Assembly: GCF_913063425.1 (NCBI RefSeq)
Contig: NZ_CAJXYK010000007.1
Location: 62,001-126,000, forward strand
Direction: 5' to 3'
Length of the DNA: 64,000 nucleotides
DNA from: an uncultured Thiohalocapsa sp.
GTDB lineage: Bacteria > Pseudomonadota > Gammaproteobacteria > Chromatiales > Chromatiaceae
Notes under the pieces: generated by a model
Seen by the model: only the letters and a program-made list of their open reading frames with translations
Told to the model about the DNA's origin: nothing
Database searches by the model: none
Shown here: piece after piece, positions 18,220 through 26,833 of the stretch
Position numbering within the stretch: position 1 is the first letter of the stretch
Layout of the letters: each line of letters opens with the position of its first letter
Translations under genes and position numbers: made by a program

Positions 18220-18275
18220 GCCGGCGGACTGAAGTCCGCCGGCCCCAGGGTGCCGACTGAAGTCGGCGTACCCGG
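18220..18275. repeat. Two adjacent palindromes of the ACTGAAGTC family
   Basis: The first palindrome (18220-18243) has perfect 11-bp arms GCCGGCGGACT and AGTCCGCCGGC around GA. The second (18252-18267) has 7-bp arms GCCGACT and AGTCGGC around GA, followed by GTACCCGGG. A related single copy is at 1631-1655. No gene is seen between 18052 and 18370. Confidence 0.8.
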
Positions 18276-18370
18276 GCGGCCGCGCGACTTCCAGTGTGGG
18301 TCACCGGGTGCGCGTCCCGCCCGAAGCAATAGGGGCGGGCCGGAGAGTTGGTCGGGCATGCGCCTGCGCT

Positions 18371-19327
18371 CTACTCCGGCTGAACGCGCAAGACGTCCGT
18401 AAGCTCGGTGAGGATACGGCGTGCAAAGCCGATGGGCACCGAGTAGTGGCCCTCGCCCGGCAACAGTGTGAGGCTGGTATCAGGCAGATGCGCCGCGAGC
18501 CAGCGGGCGTGGCTCACGGGGACGGTACCGTCCGCCTCGCCATGCCAGATGCGGATGGGTCGGTGTATCTGCCCCAGTTCAAGGCCCCAGTCGTGGGTGT
18601 AAAGCCACAGATCCCGCCGCGCGCCCAGGGCGCCGTTGCGCATGGCGTCCGCGATGGTCCGGTTGAGGATGGCCGCGGTGTCGCCCGCACGCAGCACGGC
18701 CCGGTCGGCGGCCGGCGCGGCGATATGGCGGAACTTCTCCACCAGCTGCGGCCAGCGGGCGAGCACGGCGGTGGTGGGTGCCCCGTAGATCAGGTCGGCG
18801 ACCCAGCCGGGCCAGCGCCCGACCCGCAGGCTGGCGCGGGCGGCGGGGTTCATCTGTCTCGTCAGTCTGGCGTGATGAATCGGACCAAGGGGACACACCA
18901 GGGTGCAGGCGGCGAGGGCGCCCGCCCGCGCAGGCGGCAGGCGCGCCGGCAGGTGGCAGGCACAGGCGAGCGCGTAAGGGCCGCCGCCGGAGACACCGAC
19001 GATGGCGAAGTGGGACAGCCCGAGCGCGCCCACCAGTGCGGCACAGTCGTCTGCCCAGTCGGCCAGACGGCGGCCGGGGGCGTGGTCAGAGTCGCCGTAG
19101 CCCGGGCGGTCCGGCGCGATGATGCGGGCGCCGGCGGCGACGGCGTCCGCGTGCATGAGCCGCGCCTCCCGCCGCGAGCTGGGAAAGCCGTGGCAGTAGA
19201 GCACCGGGTGGCCCGAGGCGGCGCCGTACTCGGCATAGGCGAGGCGGCGCCCATCCGGCAGGGTCACGAAGTGCGGGCCGTCGTCCGGCTCGGTGGTGCC
19301 GGCTTCGTGCGTATGGATGCTGGTCAT
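18371..19327 (-). CDS. Alpha/beta hydrolase
   Basis: A 318-residue alpha/beta-hydrolase-fold enzyme. It shows the oxyanion loop YCHGFPSSRREARL (about 44-57), APDRPGYGDSD, the nucleophile elbow GVSGGGPYALA (GxSxG with Ser at about 116), an acidic residue in WHGEADGTVPV and the terminal His in GEGHYS. No export signal is present. The substrate is unknown. It lies 66 bp downstream of pyruvate kinase on the same strand and may be read from the same transcript. Confidence 0.87.
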   Translation of the reverse strand: MTSIHTHEAGTTEPDDGPHFVTLPDGRRLAYAEYGAASGHPVLYCHGFPSSRREARLMHADAVAAGARIIAPDRPGYGDSDHAPGRRLADWADDCAALVGALGLSHFAIVGVSGGGPYALACACHLPARLPPARAGALAACTLVCPLGPIHHARLTRQMNPAARASLRVGRWPGWVADLIYGAPTTAVLARWPQLVEKFRHIAAPAADRAVLRAGDTAAILNRTIADAMRNGALGARRDLWLYTHDWGLELGQIHRPIRIWHGEADGTVPVSHARWLAAHLPDTSLTLLPGEGHYSVPIGFARRILTELTDVLRVQPE

Positions 19328-19393
19328 CGGGCTGCGGCAGCGTGACTGGGACCGCTCCGGGGTGGCGAGTCGCGCAGCCGGCGCACAGGGCGG

Positions 19394-20842
19394 TCAGCGG
19401 CAGGCATCGGCACGCTCGCCGTCCAGCTCGATGATCTCCAGGCGGTGGTTGCCGCAGGGATGGACATCGGAGGGACCCTGTGTCAGCAGTACCAGGCCCT
19501 CGGCGATGCCCTGCTCCGTGAGCCAGCTGCGCACGAACTCCGTCCAGTCCGCCAGGTCGGTGCCGACCTCCTGCGGGTAGACGCCATAGCTGAAGCACAG
19601 GCGCTGGGCCGTCTCGGGATTGGGGGTGAAGGCCACCACCGGGCAGGGCAGCCGGAAGCGGGCGATGCGCCGGGCGGTGTTGCCGCTGCGTGTGGGCACC
19701 GCCACCAGCCGCGGGTGGCTGCGCTCGGCGGTGTGGTAGGCGCTGCGGGCGATGAGGTCCACGGCGCGGCGGCTGCCGTCGGCATCATAGGCGCCGACCC
19801 GCTCGGCCTGCAGGCGCAGATTGCGCTCCGGCTCGATGGCGGTGGCGATGCCCGCCAGCATCTCCACGGATTCCACCGGAAAGCGCCCCATGGCCGACTC
19901 CGCCGAGAGCATGACACAGTCCGTCCCGCCCAGGATGGCGTTGGCCACGTCGGTGGCCTCCGCCCGCGTCGGCCGGCGCAGGGTCACCATGGACTCCAGC
20001 ATCTGGGTGGCGGTGATCACAGGCTTGCCCACCCGGTTGGCGAGCTCCGTGATGCGCCGTTGCGCGACCGCGATGGTCTCGATGGGGATCTCCACGCCGA
20101 GGTCGCCGCGGGCCACCATGAGCCCGTCCGCGGCGTCGAGGATGCCCTCCAGGTTCTCAAGGGCCGTGGCCCGCTCGATCTTGGCGATGACAAAGGGGTC
20201 GTAGTCGAGCGATCGGGCGGTGTCGCGCACCGCGCTGATGTCCTCGGCCGTGGCGACGAAGGACTGGCTCACGGCGTCGATGCGATGCTCCGCGGCAAAC
20301 TCGAGCCAGGCCCGGTCGTCGTCGGTGAAGGCGCTGATGCCGAGGTCGATGCCCGGCAGATTCAGCCCCTTGCGCGAGCGCAGCTCCCCGCCCGCGCGCA
20401 CGTTGCAGACCACATCGCAGCCCTGCACCTCGACGACCTTGAGCAGGATGAAGCCGTCGTTCAGGAAGAGCCGGTCACCGGGCTGCACCGCCGCCGGCAG
20501 GCCGGGGAAGCTCACGCTGACCCGGTCTGCGGTGCCGACGCAGTCCTGGGTGGTGAGCGTGATGAGCTGGTCGCGGTGCAGCTCGATGGGCTCGTCCGCA
20601 ATCTCGCCGACGCGCATCTTGGGCCCCGGCAGATCGCCCATGATGGCCACGCGCCGGCGCGTGTCGGCAGCGGCCGCCCGCAACCGGTCGATGACGCCCG
20701 CGTGGTAGGCCGGATCACCGTGGGAGAAGTTCAGGCGGGCCACGTCCAGACCCGCCTCGATGAGCGCGCGGAGCAGCGCCGGCTGGTCGGACGCCGGGCC
20801 GATGGTGGCCACGATCTTGGTCTTGTGCGGGCGGTATTGCAT
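19394..20842 (-). CDS. pyk: Pyruvate kinase
   Basis: A 482-residue pyruvate kinase making pyruvate and ATP from phosphoenolpyruvate and ADP. Diagnostic motifs are KIVATIGPASD at the start, RLNFSHGDP, MGDLPGPKMRVGEI, the active-site IAKIERATALENLEGI, GLMVARGDLGVEIP, ATQMLESM, and CVMLSAESAMGRFPVESVEML. The C-terminal allosteric domain is present and full length. Cytoplasmic. It heads a minus-strand pair with an alpha/beta hydrolase. Confidence 0.97.
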   Translation of the reverse strand: MQYRPHKTKIVATIGPASDQPALLRALIEAGLDVARLNFSHGDPAYHAGVIDRLRAAAADTRRRVAIMGDLPGPKMRVGEIADEPIELHRDQLITLTTQDCVGTADRVSVSFPGLPAAVQPGDRLFLNDGFILLKVVEVQGCDVVCNVRAGGELRSRKGLNLPGIDLGISAFTDDDRAWLEFAAEHRIDAVSQSFVATAEDISAVRDTARSLDYDPFVIAKIERATALENLEGILDAADGLMVARGDLGVEIPIETIAVAQRRITELANRVGKPVITATQMLESMVTLRRPTRAEATDVANAILGGTDCVMLSAESAMGRFPVESVEMLAGIATAIEPERNLRLQAERVGAYDADGSRRAVDLIARSAYHTAERSHPRLVAVPTRSGNTARRIARFRLPCPVVAFTPNPETAQRLCFSYGVYPQEVGTDLADWTEFVRSWLTEQGIAEGLVLLTQGPSDVHPCGNHRLEIIELDGERADACR

Positions 20843-21030
20843 GCTCAGGGTTCCGTGCTCGCGGCGCCAGCGGCCAGTCCGCGGCGCCCGTCATAACCTG
20901 CGATGTTAGCGAACCCCGAGCCTCGGCAGGCGTTGCAGTCTCGTGACGGACGACGGGCTGCCGGAGTACCTCAGCGTCGAGCGGACTTTCGTGGTTTTGC
21001 TGTTGCCCGGCGTCAGCGTCGGCACGGCGG

Positions 21031-21181
21031 CAGCGAGCCCCTCAACCTCGCCCTGGTCAGCGCCGGCCAGGCCGCCGTCTACCCGCAGCACTGCCGAGAT
21101 GGGCGTTACTACGCCGCGCAGGACAGGGCGCGGGACGTGGGGCGCGGGGTGTGGGCGAGGACGGGGCCGCAGCGGCCCTGA
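21031..21181 (+). pseudogene. C-terminal fragment of a staphylococcal nuclease-like (thermonuclease) gene
   Basis: The frame ending at 21181 encodes a stretch typical of SNase-domain C-termini: EPLNLALVSAGQAAVYPQHC, then DGRYYAAQDRARDVGRG and VWARTGPQRP. The catalytic N-terminal part is absent and sequence upstream to about 20900 is not recognisable, so this is a remnant. It lies between pyk and the PEP-CTERM gene. Confidence 0.55.
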
Positions 21182-21282
21182 GGGTGGCGACGCCGATTCA
21201 CGCTCCGTATACTCTGCGGTCACTATGTTAGGGGGACCCCCGATGGCATCCCCGGAAGGCAGCATACGAAGGAGAAGCGAGC

Positions 21283-22803
21283 ATGCGGAGTTTGCAGATA
21301 ATTGCGGCGTTGACCGCTATGGCTGGATGGACCGTACCGCCGGCTGAGGCCGGAGTGTTCTACGATGCGGTAACCGACGGGGACTGGAGTGATCCTTTTA
21401 CCTGGACACCCTCCGGCGGTCCCCCGGGCCTGGATGATGGCGCGCGTATTGCCGGAGGCGTTCTCGGGGCAGATCCGGCGAACGTTTTCCTGTCCCGGGA
21501 CACTGTGACGGACCTGGTGGAAGTCGGGACCGCAAGCGATGCCGAGGGCAACCTGCTGCTGAGGGGCTTCTCACTGTCCACGGGCTCGCTGCGGATTGGC
21601 TCCTCGACCAACGGCACCGGGACGGTCGACCACGCCGGGGGTCGCCTGGGCATCAGCGGGGAGCTTACCGTCGCAGGCGGCAATACCTTCACCTTCGCTC
21701 CACAGGACACCAGCGATTCGCTGGTCGTGAAGCTTGGCGCCGTTGCCGCCACCTCCGCCACGGCGAATATCAGTACCGAGGTCGAGGTGAAAGGCGACGG
21801 CAGCACGCTGCAGCTCGGTGCGCCGCTGTCTCTCGCGGAAGACCTGGATGTATGGGGCGACACCAATGGGACTGCCTTCGTACAGGCGGCGGGCCATGAC
21901 ATCTCGGTGCGGGATCTCGTCCTTGGACTGGATGCCGGCCCAGGATACGCGGGTGACATCATCGATGACGGTGCGATCATCGTGAGCCGTGATCTCGTTG
22001 TCAGGGCGGGCTCCTTCACGCTCGATGCAGATGACCGAGTGACCGGCGGTCTAAGCGTCAGGAATGGCGCTGGGGTCACCACCGGGGCCGCGACTAACGT
22101 CAGTGGAGAGGTCAGCGTCACGGCAGCTGGAAGCCGCCTTGATCTTGGCGCCGCGCTGAGCCTGACGGGAGACATCACTGTTTGGGGTACAGATACAGCC
22201 CTCGGGCCGGCCGTGCTGGATGCTCGCGGCCACGACATCACGGCCCGTAGAATCGATCTGGGGAGCACTTACTGGGCCGGCCAACTCACCAACGACGGTG
22301 CCATCCAAGCAGACTCCCTCGACGTCGGCTCGGGCAGCGCGCTGCTGCTGACAGGCGGCGATGATGTCGTCCTGTCGTCATTGCGGGTCCAGAACAGTTC
22401 TGCCCTGACAATTCGGCAGTCACTGGGCGAATTGAGCGGGTTGACCTTTGACGGCACAACGCTCGATCTGCAGACAAGCGGACTGCTCGCGCTTGAGTTC
22501 GACGATGCGTTGACCCCTGGACTGGACTGGGCCTTCCGCTGGGCTAATCCCGCTACCGGCGACGACTGGGTGGGCGAGCTTTCCGATCTGATCGCACAAG
22601 GCAATATCCAGTGGACAGCACCGTGGGCCGTTTCGGTGTTCGGCCACACTGATGGCTATACCTACATCGGCTACAGGGATGCGCAGGTGCCGGAGCCGCG
22701 CGGGCTCGTGTTGGCAACCCTTCTCGCGGGTGTCGGGTATCTGAGCGTGGTCCGGCGCTTCGGGGCGCGCCCTATCCGCGGCGGCCGCGCTTCGAAGCCT
22801 TGA
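21283..22803 (+). CDS. Secreted beta-strand repeat protein with PEP-CTERM sorting signal
   Basis: A 506-residue exported protein. A signal peptide (about 1-23, ending PPAEAG) is followed by an extended body rich in Gly, Asp, Thr, Ser and Val. Repeated blocks such as LQLGAPLSLAEDLDVWGDTN and LDLGAALSLTGDITVWGTDT suggest a beta-helix or autotransporter-passenger-like solenoid. The C-terminus carries VPEP (about 469-472), a hydrophobic helix (LVLATLLAGVGYLSVV) and a basic tail, the tripartite PEP-CTERM exosortase signal. A GGAG box precedes the ATG. Codon use is less G/C-biased than in neighbours, suggesting acquisition or relaxed constraint. No exosortase gene is in the window. Confidence 0.82.
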   Translation: MRSLQIIAALTAMAGWTVPPAEAGVFYDAVTDGDWSDPFTWTPSGGPPGLDDGARIAGGVLGADPANVFLSRDTVTDLVEVGTASDAEGNLLLRGFSLSTGSLRIGSSTNGTGTVDHAGGRLGISGELTVAGGNTFTFAPQDTSDSLVVKLGAVAATSATANISTEVEVKGDGSTLQLGAPLSLAEDLDVWGDTNGTAFVQAAGHDISVRDLVLGLDAGPGYAGDIIDDGAIIVSRDLVVRAGSFTLDADDRVTGGLSVRNGAGVTTGAATNVSGEVSVTAAGSRLDLGAALSLTGDITVWGTDTALGPAVLDARGHDITARRIDLGSTYWAGQLTNDGAIQADSLDVGSGSALLLTGGDDVVLSSLRVQNSSALTIRQSLGELSGLTFDGTTLDLQTSGLLALEFDDALTPGLDWAFRWANPATGDDWVGELSDLIAQGNIQWTAPWAVSVFGHTDGYTYIGYRDAQVPEPRGLVLATLLAGVGYLSVVRRFGARPIRGGRASKP

Positions 22804-22851
22804 CCAAAGGCGCATCCTGGTGACCCAACCCGCGGGCCCGCCCCCAACGCC

Positions 22852-23154
22852 ATGCCGCACCCCGTCGTCAGCATCGCCGAGCCGACCACGCCCAAGGCGG
22901 AGTACTGGTCCGCCGCCGGCATCGCCGTCTTCCACGGCAGCACGGACCCGACCGACTTCCCGCCCCTCGACGACGGCGCCGCCCAGCACCACTGGCTCGG
23001 CGGCTTCGGCGCCGCCTGGGCCGAGTGCCCGGCGGGCGCTGAAGGCTGGTGCGCGCAGCCGCTGGATGTGGCGCTGATGCTCGCGCTCTCCGGCCGGGAG
23101 CAGCTGCTCGCGCGGGTGTGCTGCGGGGAGGGTGCGCCGGCGGTGCTGCACTGA
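22852..23154 (+). CDS. Hypothetical protein, about 100 residues
   Basis: A 100-residue frame with strong G/C third positions, which supports real coding, but no recognised domain. It contains EYWSAAGIAVFHGSTDPTDF and a Cys-containing second half (ECPAGAEGWCAQPLDVALML). The frame is compact with no signal peptide. It could also be the remnant of a larger gene, since both flanks (20.9-21.2 and 23.2-23.5 kb) hold gene fragments. Confidence 0.45.
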   Translation: MPHPVVSIAEPTTPKAEYWSAAGIAVFHGSTDPTDFPPLDDGAAQHHWLGGFGAAWAECPAGAEGWCAQPLDVALMLALSGREQLLARVCCGEGAPAVLH

Positions 23155-23191
23155 CAATCTCCCGCAGCACCGGCGCCGGCATGCGAGGGGA

Positions 23192-23410
23192 CTATTTCCC
23201 GAGCGCGCGAACCTGCTCACGCATCCGTGCGACCGCGTCCTGCCGGACAGCAGTGTCATCCCCGTAGCGCTGCGCGACGGCCGCGATCTCCTGCGAAATG
23301 CTCTGCTCCCAGGTTGCCCCGGCAAGTTTGTCGGCGGCCTGCGTCTTTCGCGCCCGCAGCGCCGCCAGTTCCCGGCCGCGGTCAGCCTGCAGCTTTCTGA
23401 TCGCCGGGCG
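23192..23410 (-). pseudogene. C-terminal fragment of an unidentified helical protein
   Basis: The minus-strand frame ending at 23192 reads coherently only in its last 70 or so codons: ELAALRARKTQAADKLAGAT, WEQSISQEIAAVAQRYGDD and VRQDAVARMREQVRALGK. These are amphipathic and helical with plausible codon use. Upstream of about 23410 the frame becomes Arg/Gly-rich nonsense and abuts a methylase fragment on the other strand. I do not recognise the family. Confidence 0.35.
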
Positions 23411-23412
23411 CG

Positions 23413-23480
23413 CTGGTGATGCTCTCCGGCTACCACTCCCAGCTCTACGCACGCGAGCTGCGCGGCTGGCGCCTCGGAAC
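23413..23480 (+). pseudogene. C-terminal fragment of a D12-class DNA adenine methylase
   Basis: The frame reads GALVMLSGYHSQLYARELRG followed by WRLGT. The block VMLSGY.S.LY...L.GW is the conserved C-terminal signature of phage-type D12 class N6-adenine methyltransferases. Nothing of the catalytic DPPY part is present. It is a short relic pointing to past phage or island DNA. Confidence 0.5.
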
Positions 23481-24012
23481 ATGTCAACCTTTTTCCGACA
23501 CTCGCCGGTGTGATTGCTAGTTCGATATGGCGCGCGCTCGCTGCCGGCGAGGCCCGGCAGTGCCCGGCCGCCGCGCGTGGGTGCAGGCGCCGCGCCTGAC
23601 CGCGGGGCGCGCGGACTGCTCCGGGCGGCACTCAGCGTCGGCCAGGGGCGCCAACCCGACCGCCCGGCTGCGATCGCGGCGCCCGCGTGGCCTGGACGCT
23701 CGGACGCCCCTCGTCGGCCCCCACTGCGCCCGTGCGCTGTCACGCCCCTTGCAAACACCGCAAGGGCCGCGCCAGCGCACTGGGGCGCGCGCCAGTCGGC
23801 CCAGTGGGCTCGACGTACTTGCGGTAGGTCCATCCCGGCCCGTTGCTGCGCCAAGTTGTCAGGCAGCACCAGTCCTGCATTGATCGGAGCCCCGCGGCGC
23901 CTGCCGGCCTCGGATGCCCGAGCCGGCGGACCTTGTTGCAGCTGATCGGCTTTGTTGGGAAGCTTGGAGATCGACAATCCATCGGGCAGCGGTGCGCCCG
24001 AGGGGCGGTGAC
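23481..24012. other. Gene-free stretch
   Basis: About 530 bp with no frame whose translation looks protein-like. It is GC-rich with irregular third-position bias, consistent with decayed DNA. No structured RNA or clear repeat is seen. Confidence 0.4.
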
Positions 24013-24298
24013 ATGGGACTCGCACTCAAGCTCTACGATCAGCTCGACGCGGCCGCCGACGATCGGGCGCGGTTTCGGCTCATCATCGAGGCCATCGGTC
24101 AGCTCGAAGAGGGCTGGCCGCGGCCGGGTGAGGTCGCGCGCACCACGGACGTGCGCGAGGCGGGGCTGCGTTTGCAGATCGAGCTCGGCGGGGTGCGCAA
24201 AGAGATCGTCCAGAGCAAGAACGCGCTGCTCATCTGGCTGGTGTCGCTGATGTTTCGCCCAGGTGCTCGCCATTGCCGCGTTGGTGAAGCTGCTCTGA
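24013..24298 (+). pseudogene. Frameshifted DUF1640-type coiled-coil/membrane protein
   Basis: The frame from 24013 begins MGLALKLYDQLDAAADDRAR and continues through LRLQIELGGVRKEIVQSKNA to LLIWLVSLMF. It then leaves the family pattern. Skipping one base (the C after ATGTTT, near 24255) restores AQVLAIAALVKLL and a stop at 24296-24298, the normal end of this small coiled-coil plus C-terminal membrane-helix family. This is a 1-nt insertion in the membrane segment or a sequencing error. An intact relative is at 39473-39739. Confidence 0.65.
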
Positions 24299-24337
24299 GC
24301 CCGTCCTGATCTTTGTTGCGCGTCGGCACCCGCGATC

Positions 24338-26590
24338 TTGCCCTCGACCGCCCACCCCCAGCCCGGCCAGGGCCGCCCCGGCGATGGCGAGCCCGGTGCA
24401 GCGCCGCCAGAGCACCTCTCGGGCGCCGTGGAGCGGGTCACCTTCCACAGCCCGGAGAGCGGCTTCTGCGTGCTGCGGCTCAAGGTGCGGGGGCAGCGTG
24501 ACCTGGTGACACTCACCGGGCAGGCAGCGAGCGTGTCGCCCGGCGAGTACGTGGAGGCGGACGGCTGGTGGGTGCAGAGCCGCAGGCATGGGCTCCAGTT
24601 CAAGGCGCGGCAGCTGAAGGTGATCCCGCCGAGCACGCTGGAGGGCATCGAGCGCTATCTCGGCTCCGGCATGGTGAAGGGCATCGGCCCGCACTTCGCC
24701 CGCAAGCTGGTGCGGGCCTTCGGCGAGCGGGTGTTCGATGTCATCGAGGACAACCCCGAGCGCCTGCTGACGCTGCCCGGCATTGGCCCCAAGCGCCAGC
24801 GGCGGGTGACGGATGCCTGGGCGGAGCAGAAGGTGATCCGCGAGATCATGGTCTTTCTGCAGTCCCACGGTGTGGGCACCGCGCGCGCCGTGCGCATCTA
24901 CAAGACCTACGGCGAGGCGGCCGTGGAGCGGGTGCGCGAGAACCCCTACCGGCTCGCCCTCGACATCCACGGCATCGGCTTCAAGACGGCGGACCAGCTG
25001 GCGCAGCGGCTCGGCGTCCCAGCCGACTCACCCCTGCGCGCCGGCGCCGGCGTGCGCCATGTGCTGCAGGAGATCGCCGGCGACGGCCACTGCGCCGCGT
25101 ACCTCGACCAGCTGACGGCCAAGGCGGCGACCCTGCTCGGCATTCCGCCGCCCGGCATCGAGCAGGCCATCGCCGCAGAGATCGCCGACGAGCACCTCGT
25201 GGCGGAGACCATCGACGCCCGCCCCGCCGTGCTGCTGGCGGCCCTGCAGCGGGCGGAGTTGGGCATCGCCCGCGGCATCGCACGTCTGACGCTGGACTCG
25301 CCGCCCTGGGGTCGGATCGACACCGACAAGGCCCTCGGCTGGGTGGAGGGCAAGACGGGGATGACGTTGTCGGCGTCGCAGCGCCAGGCCATCGCCGCCG
25401 CCGTCAACGGCAAGGTCACCATCGTCACCGGCGGCCCCGGGGTCGGCAAGACGACGGTGGTGAACGCCATTCTGCGCATCCTGCGTGCTAAGGGCGTGGC
25501 CGTGCGCCTCTGCGCCCCCACGGGCCGTGCCGCCAAGCGGCTCGCGGAGCTGACCGGGCAGCAGGCCAAGACCATCCACCGGCTGTTGGAATTCGACCCC
25601 CAGGGGATGGGCTTCAAGCGCGATCAATACAGCCCTTTGGAGACGGACCTCCTGGTCTGCGACGAGGTCTCCATGGTGGATACAGCGCTCATGAATCAGC
25701 TGCTGCGGGCAGTGCCCACAACTGCTGCCGTGCTGCTGGTGGGGGACGTGGACCAGCTGCCGTCGGTGGGCCCCGGGGCGGTGCTGGCCGACCTCATCGG
25801 CTCGGGGCGGGTGGCCACGGTACGGCTCACCGAAGTCTTCCGGCAGGCCGCGGCGTCGCGCATCGTCGTCAACGCCCACCGCATCAACCGGGGCGAGCCG
25901 CCGCTGGCGTCGGCCAACGACGCCGACAGCGACTTCTACCTGATCCGCTGCGAGAACCCGGAGCAGGTGCACGAGCGCCTGCTGCGGGCCGTTGCCGAGC
26001 GCATCCCGGCCCGCTTCGGGCTGGACCCGGTGCGCGACATCCAGGTGCTGACGCCCATGCACCGCGGCGGCCTTGGCGCCCGCGCGCTGAACCTCGCCCT
26101 GCAGGGGCTGCTGAACCCCGCCGCCGAGCCACGCATCGAGCGCTTCGGCTGGACCTATGCCCCCGGCGACAAGGTGATCCAGCTGGTGAACAACTACGAC
26201 AAGGAGGTCTTCAACGGCGACATCGGCCGCGTCCACAGCATCGACACCGAGGAAGGCCTGGTGCACATCGACTTCGACGGCCGCCGCGTGGACTACGAGC
26301 TCGGCGAGCTGGACGAGATCGCGCTCGCCTACGCCACCACGGTGCACAAGGCCCAGGGCTCCGAGTATCCCGCCGTGGTCATCCCGCTCGCCATGCAGCA
26401 CTTCACGCTCCTACAGCGCAATCTGCTCTACACCGCCGTGACCAGGGGGAAGCGGCTGGTGGTGCTCATCGCTGAGCCCAGAGCGCTCAACACCGCCGTG
26501 CACCGGACCGGCGCCGGGCGGCTCACGCGGCTGCGCCAGCGGCTCACCGAGACGCAGGTGCCGGACGGGCAGGGGCGCCTGGCGCTGTGA
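24338..26590 (+). CDS. recD2: RecD2-like SF1 ATP-dependent DNA helicase
   Basis: A 750-residue RecD2/TraA-type helicase. An N-terminal OB-like domain ([20 protein letters not shown]) is followed by a helix-hairpin-helix region with [16 protein letters not shown] and [12 protein letters not shown]. The SF1B motor has Walker [12 protein letters not shown] (about 365-375), [11 protein letters not shown], Walker [21 protein letters not shown], motif [16 protein letters not shown] and YTAVTRGK. RecD2 enzymes unwind DNA 5'-3' independently of RecBC. The start is uncertain: TTG at 24338 is upstream of the conserved region by about 30 residues of low-complexity sequence. Confidence 0.9.
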   Translation: MPSTAHPQPGQGRPGDGEPGAAPPEHLSGAVERVTFHSPESGFCVLRLKVRGQRDLVTLTGQAASVSPGEYVEADGWWVQSRRHGLQFKARQLKVIPPSTLEGIERYLGSGMVKGIGPHFARKLVRAFGERVFDVIEDNPERLLTLPGIGPKRQRRVTDAWAEQKVIREIMVFLQSHGVGTARAVRIYKTYGEAAVERVRENPYRLALDIHGIGFKTADQLAQRLGVPADSPLRAGAGVRHVLQEIAGDGHCAAYLDQLTAKAATLLGIPPPGIEQAIAAEIADEHLVAETIDARPAVLLAALQRAELGIARGIARLTLDSPPWGRIDTDKALGWVEGKTGMTLSASQRQAIAAAVNGKVTIVTGGPGVGKTTVVNAILRILRAKGVAVRLCAPTGRAAKRLAELTGQQAKTIHRLLEFDPQGMGFKRDQYSPLETDLLVCDEVSMVDTALMNQLLRAVPTTAAVLLVGDVDQLPSVGPGAVLADLIGSGRVATVRLTEVFRQAAASRIVVNAHRINRGEPPLASANDADSDFYLIRCENPEQVHERLLRAVAERIPARFGLDPVRDIQVLTPMHRGGLGARALNLALQGLLNPAAEPRIERFGWTYAPGDKVIQLVNNYDKEVFNGDIGRVHSIDTEEGLVHIDFDGRRVDYELGELDEIALAYATTVHKAQGSEYPAVVIPLAMQHFTLLQRNLLYTAVTRGKRLVVLIAEPRALNTAVHRTGAGRLTRLRQRLTETQVPDGQGRLAL

Positions 26591-26833
26591 CCTGACGGTG
26601 ACGACCACTGGCCCGTCACCGGCACCATCGACGACCCCTTTGCCAGCATCGGCCGCGCCACTTTGGAGGGCGTCGCCGGGCCCGGCGATCGCATCCTGCT
26701 GCGCGGGGGGACCTACCTGCTGAACAGCGGTGCCTGGATCGGCGCAGGCGGCGACGGCGGCGCGCCGCTGAGCCACGACTACGACCTGATGAGCGGCTAC
26801 AACGGCGCCATCGACATCCGCATGCCTGCATCG
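26591..26833 (+). pseudogene. Fragment of a right-handed beta-helix / pectate-lyase-like protein
   Basis: Directly after the helicase stop, the frame reads DGDDHWPVTGTIDDPFASIG, then RATLEGVAGPGDRILLRGGT and YLLNSG. This is the N-terminal signature of secreted parallel beta-helix proteins (D...G....PF.SI..A.....PGD.I...GGTY). There is no start codon or signal peptide and similarity fades after about 26833. It is a truncated relic. Confidence 0.5.

Noticed and set aside
22420-23631. Long minus-strand frame (403 codons) across the PEP-CTERM end and the 22.9 kb gene
   Set aside because: It is the complement of two real genes and gives Arg/Ala-rich nonsense; high GC makes long shadow frames common here.
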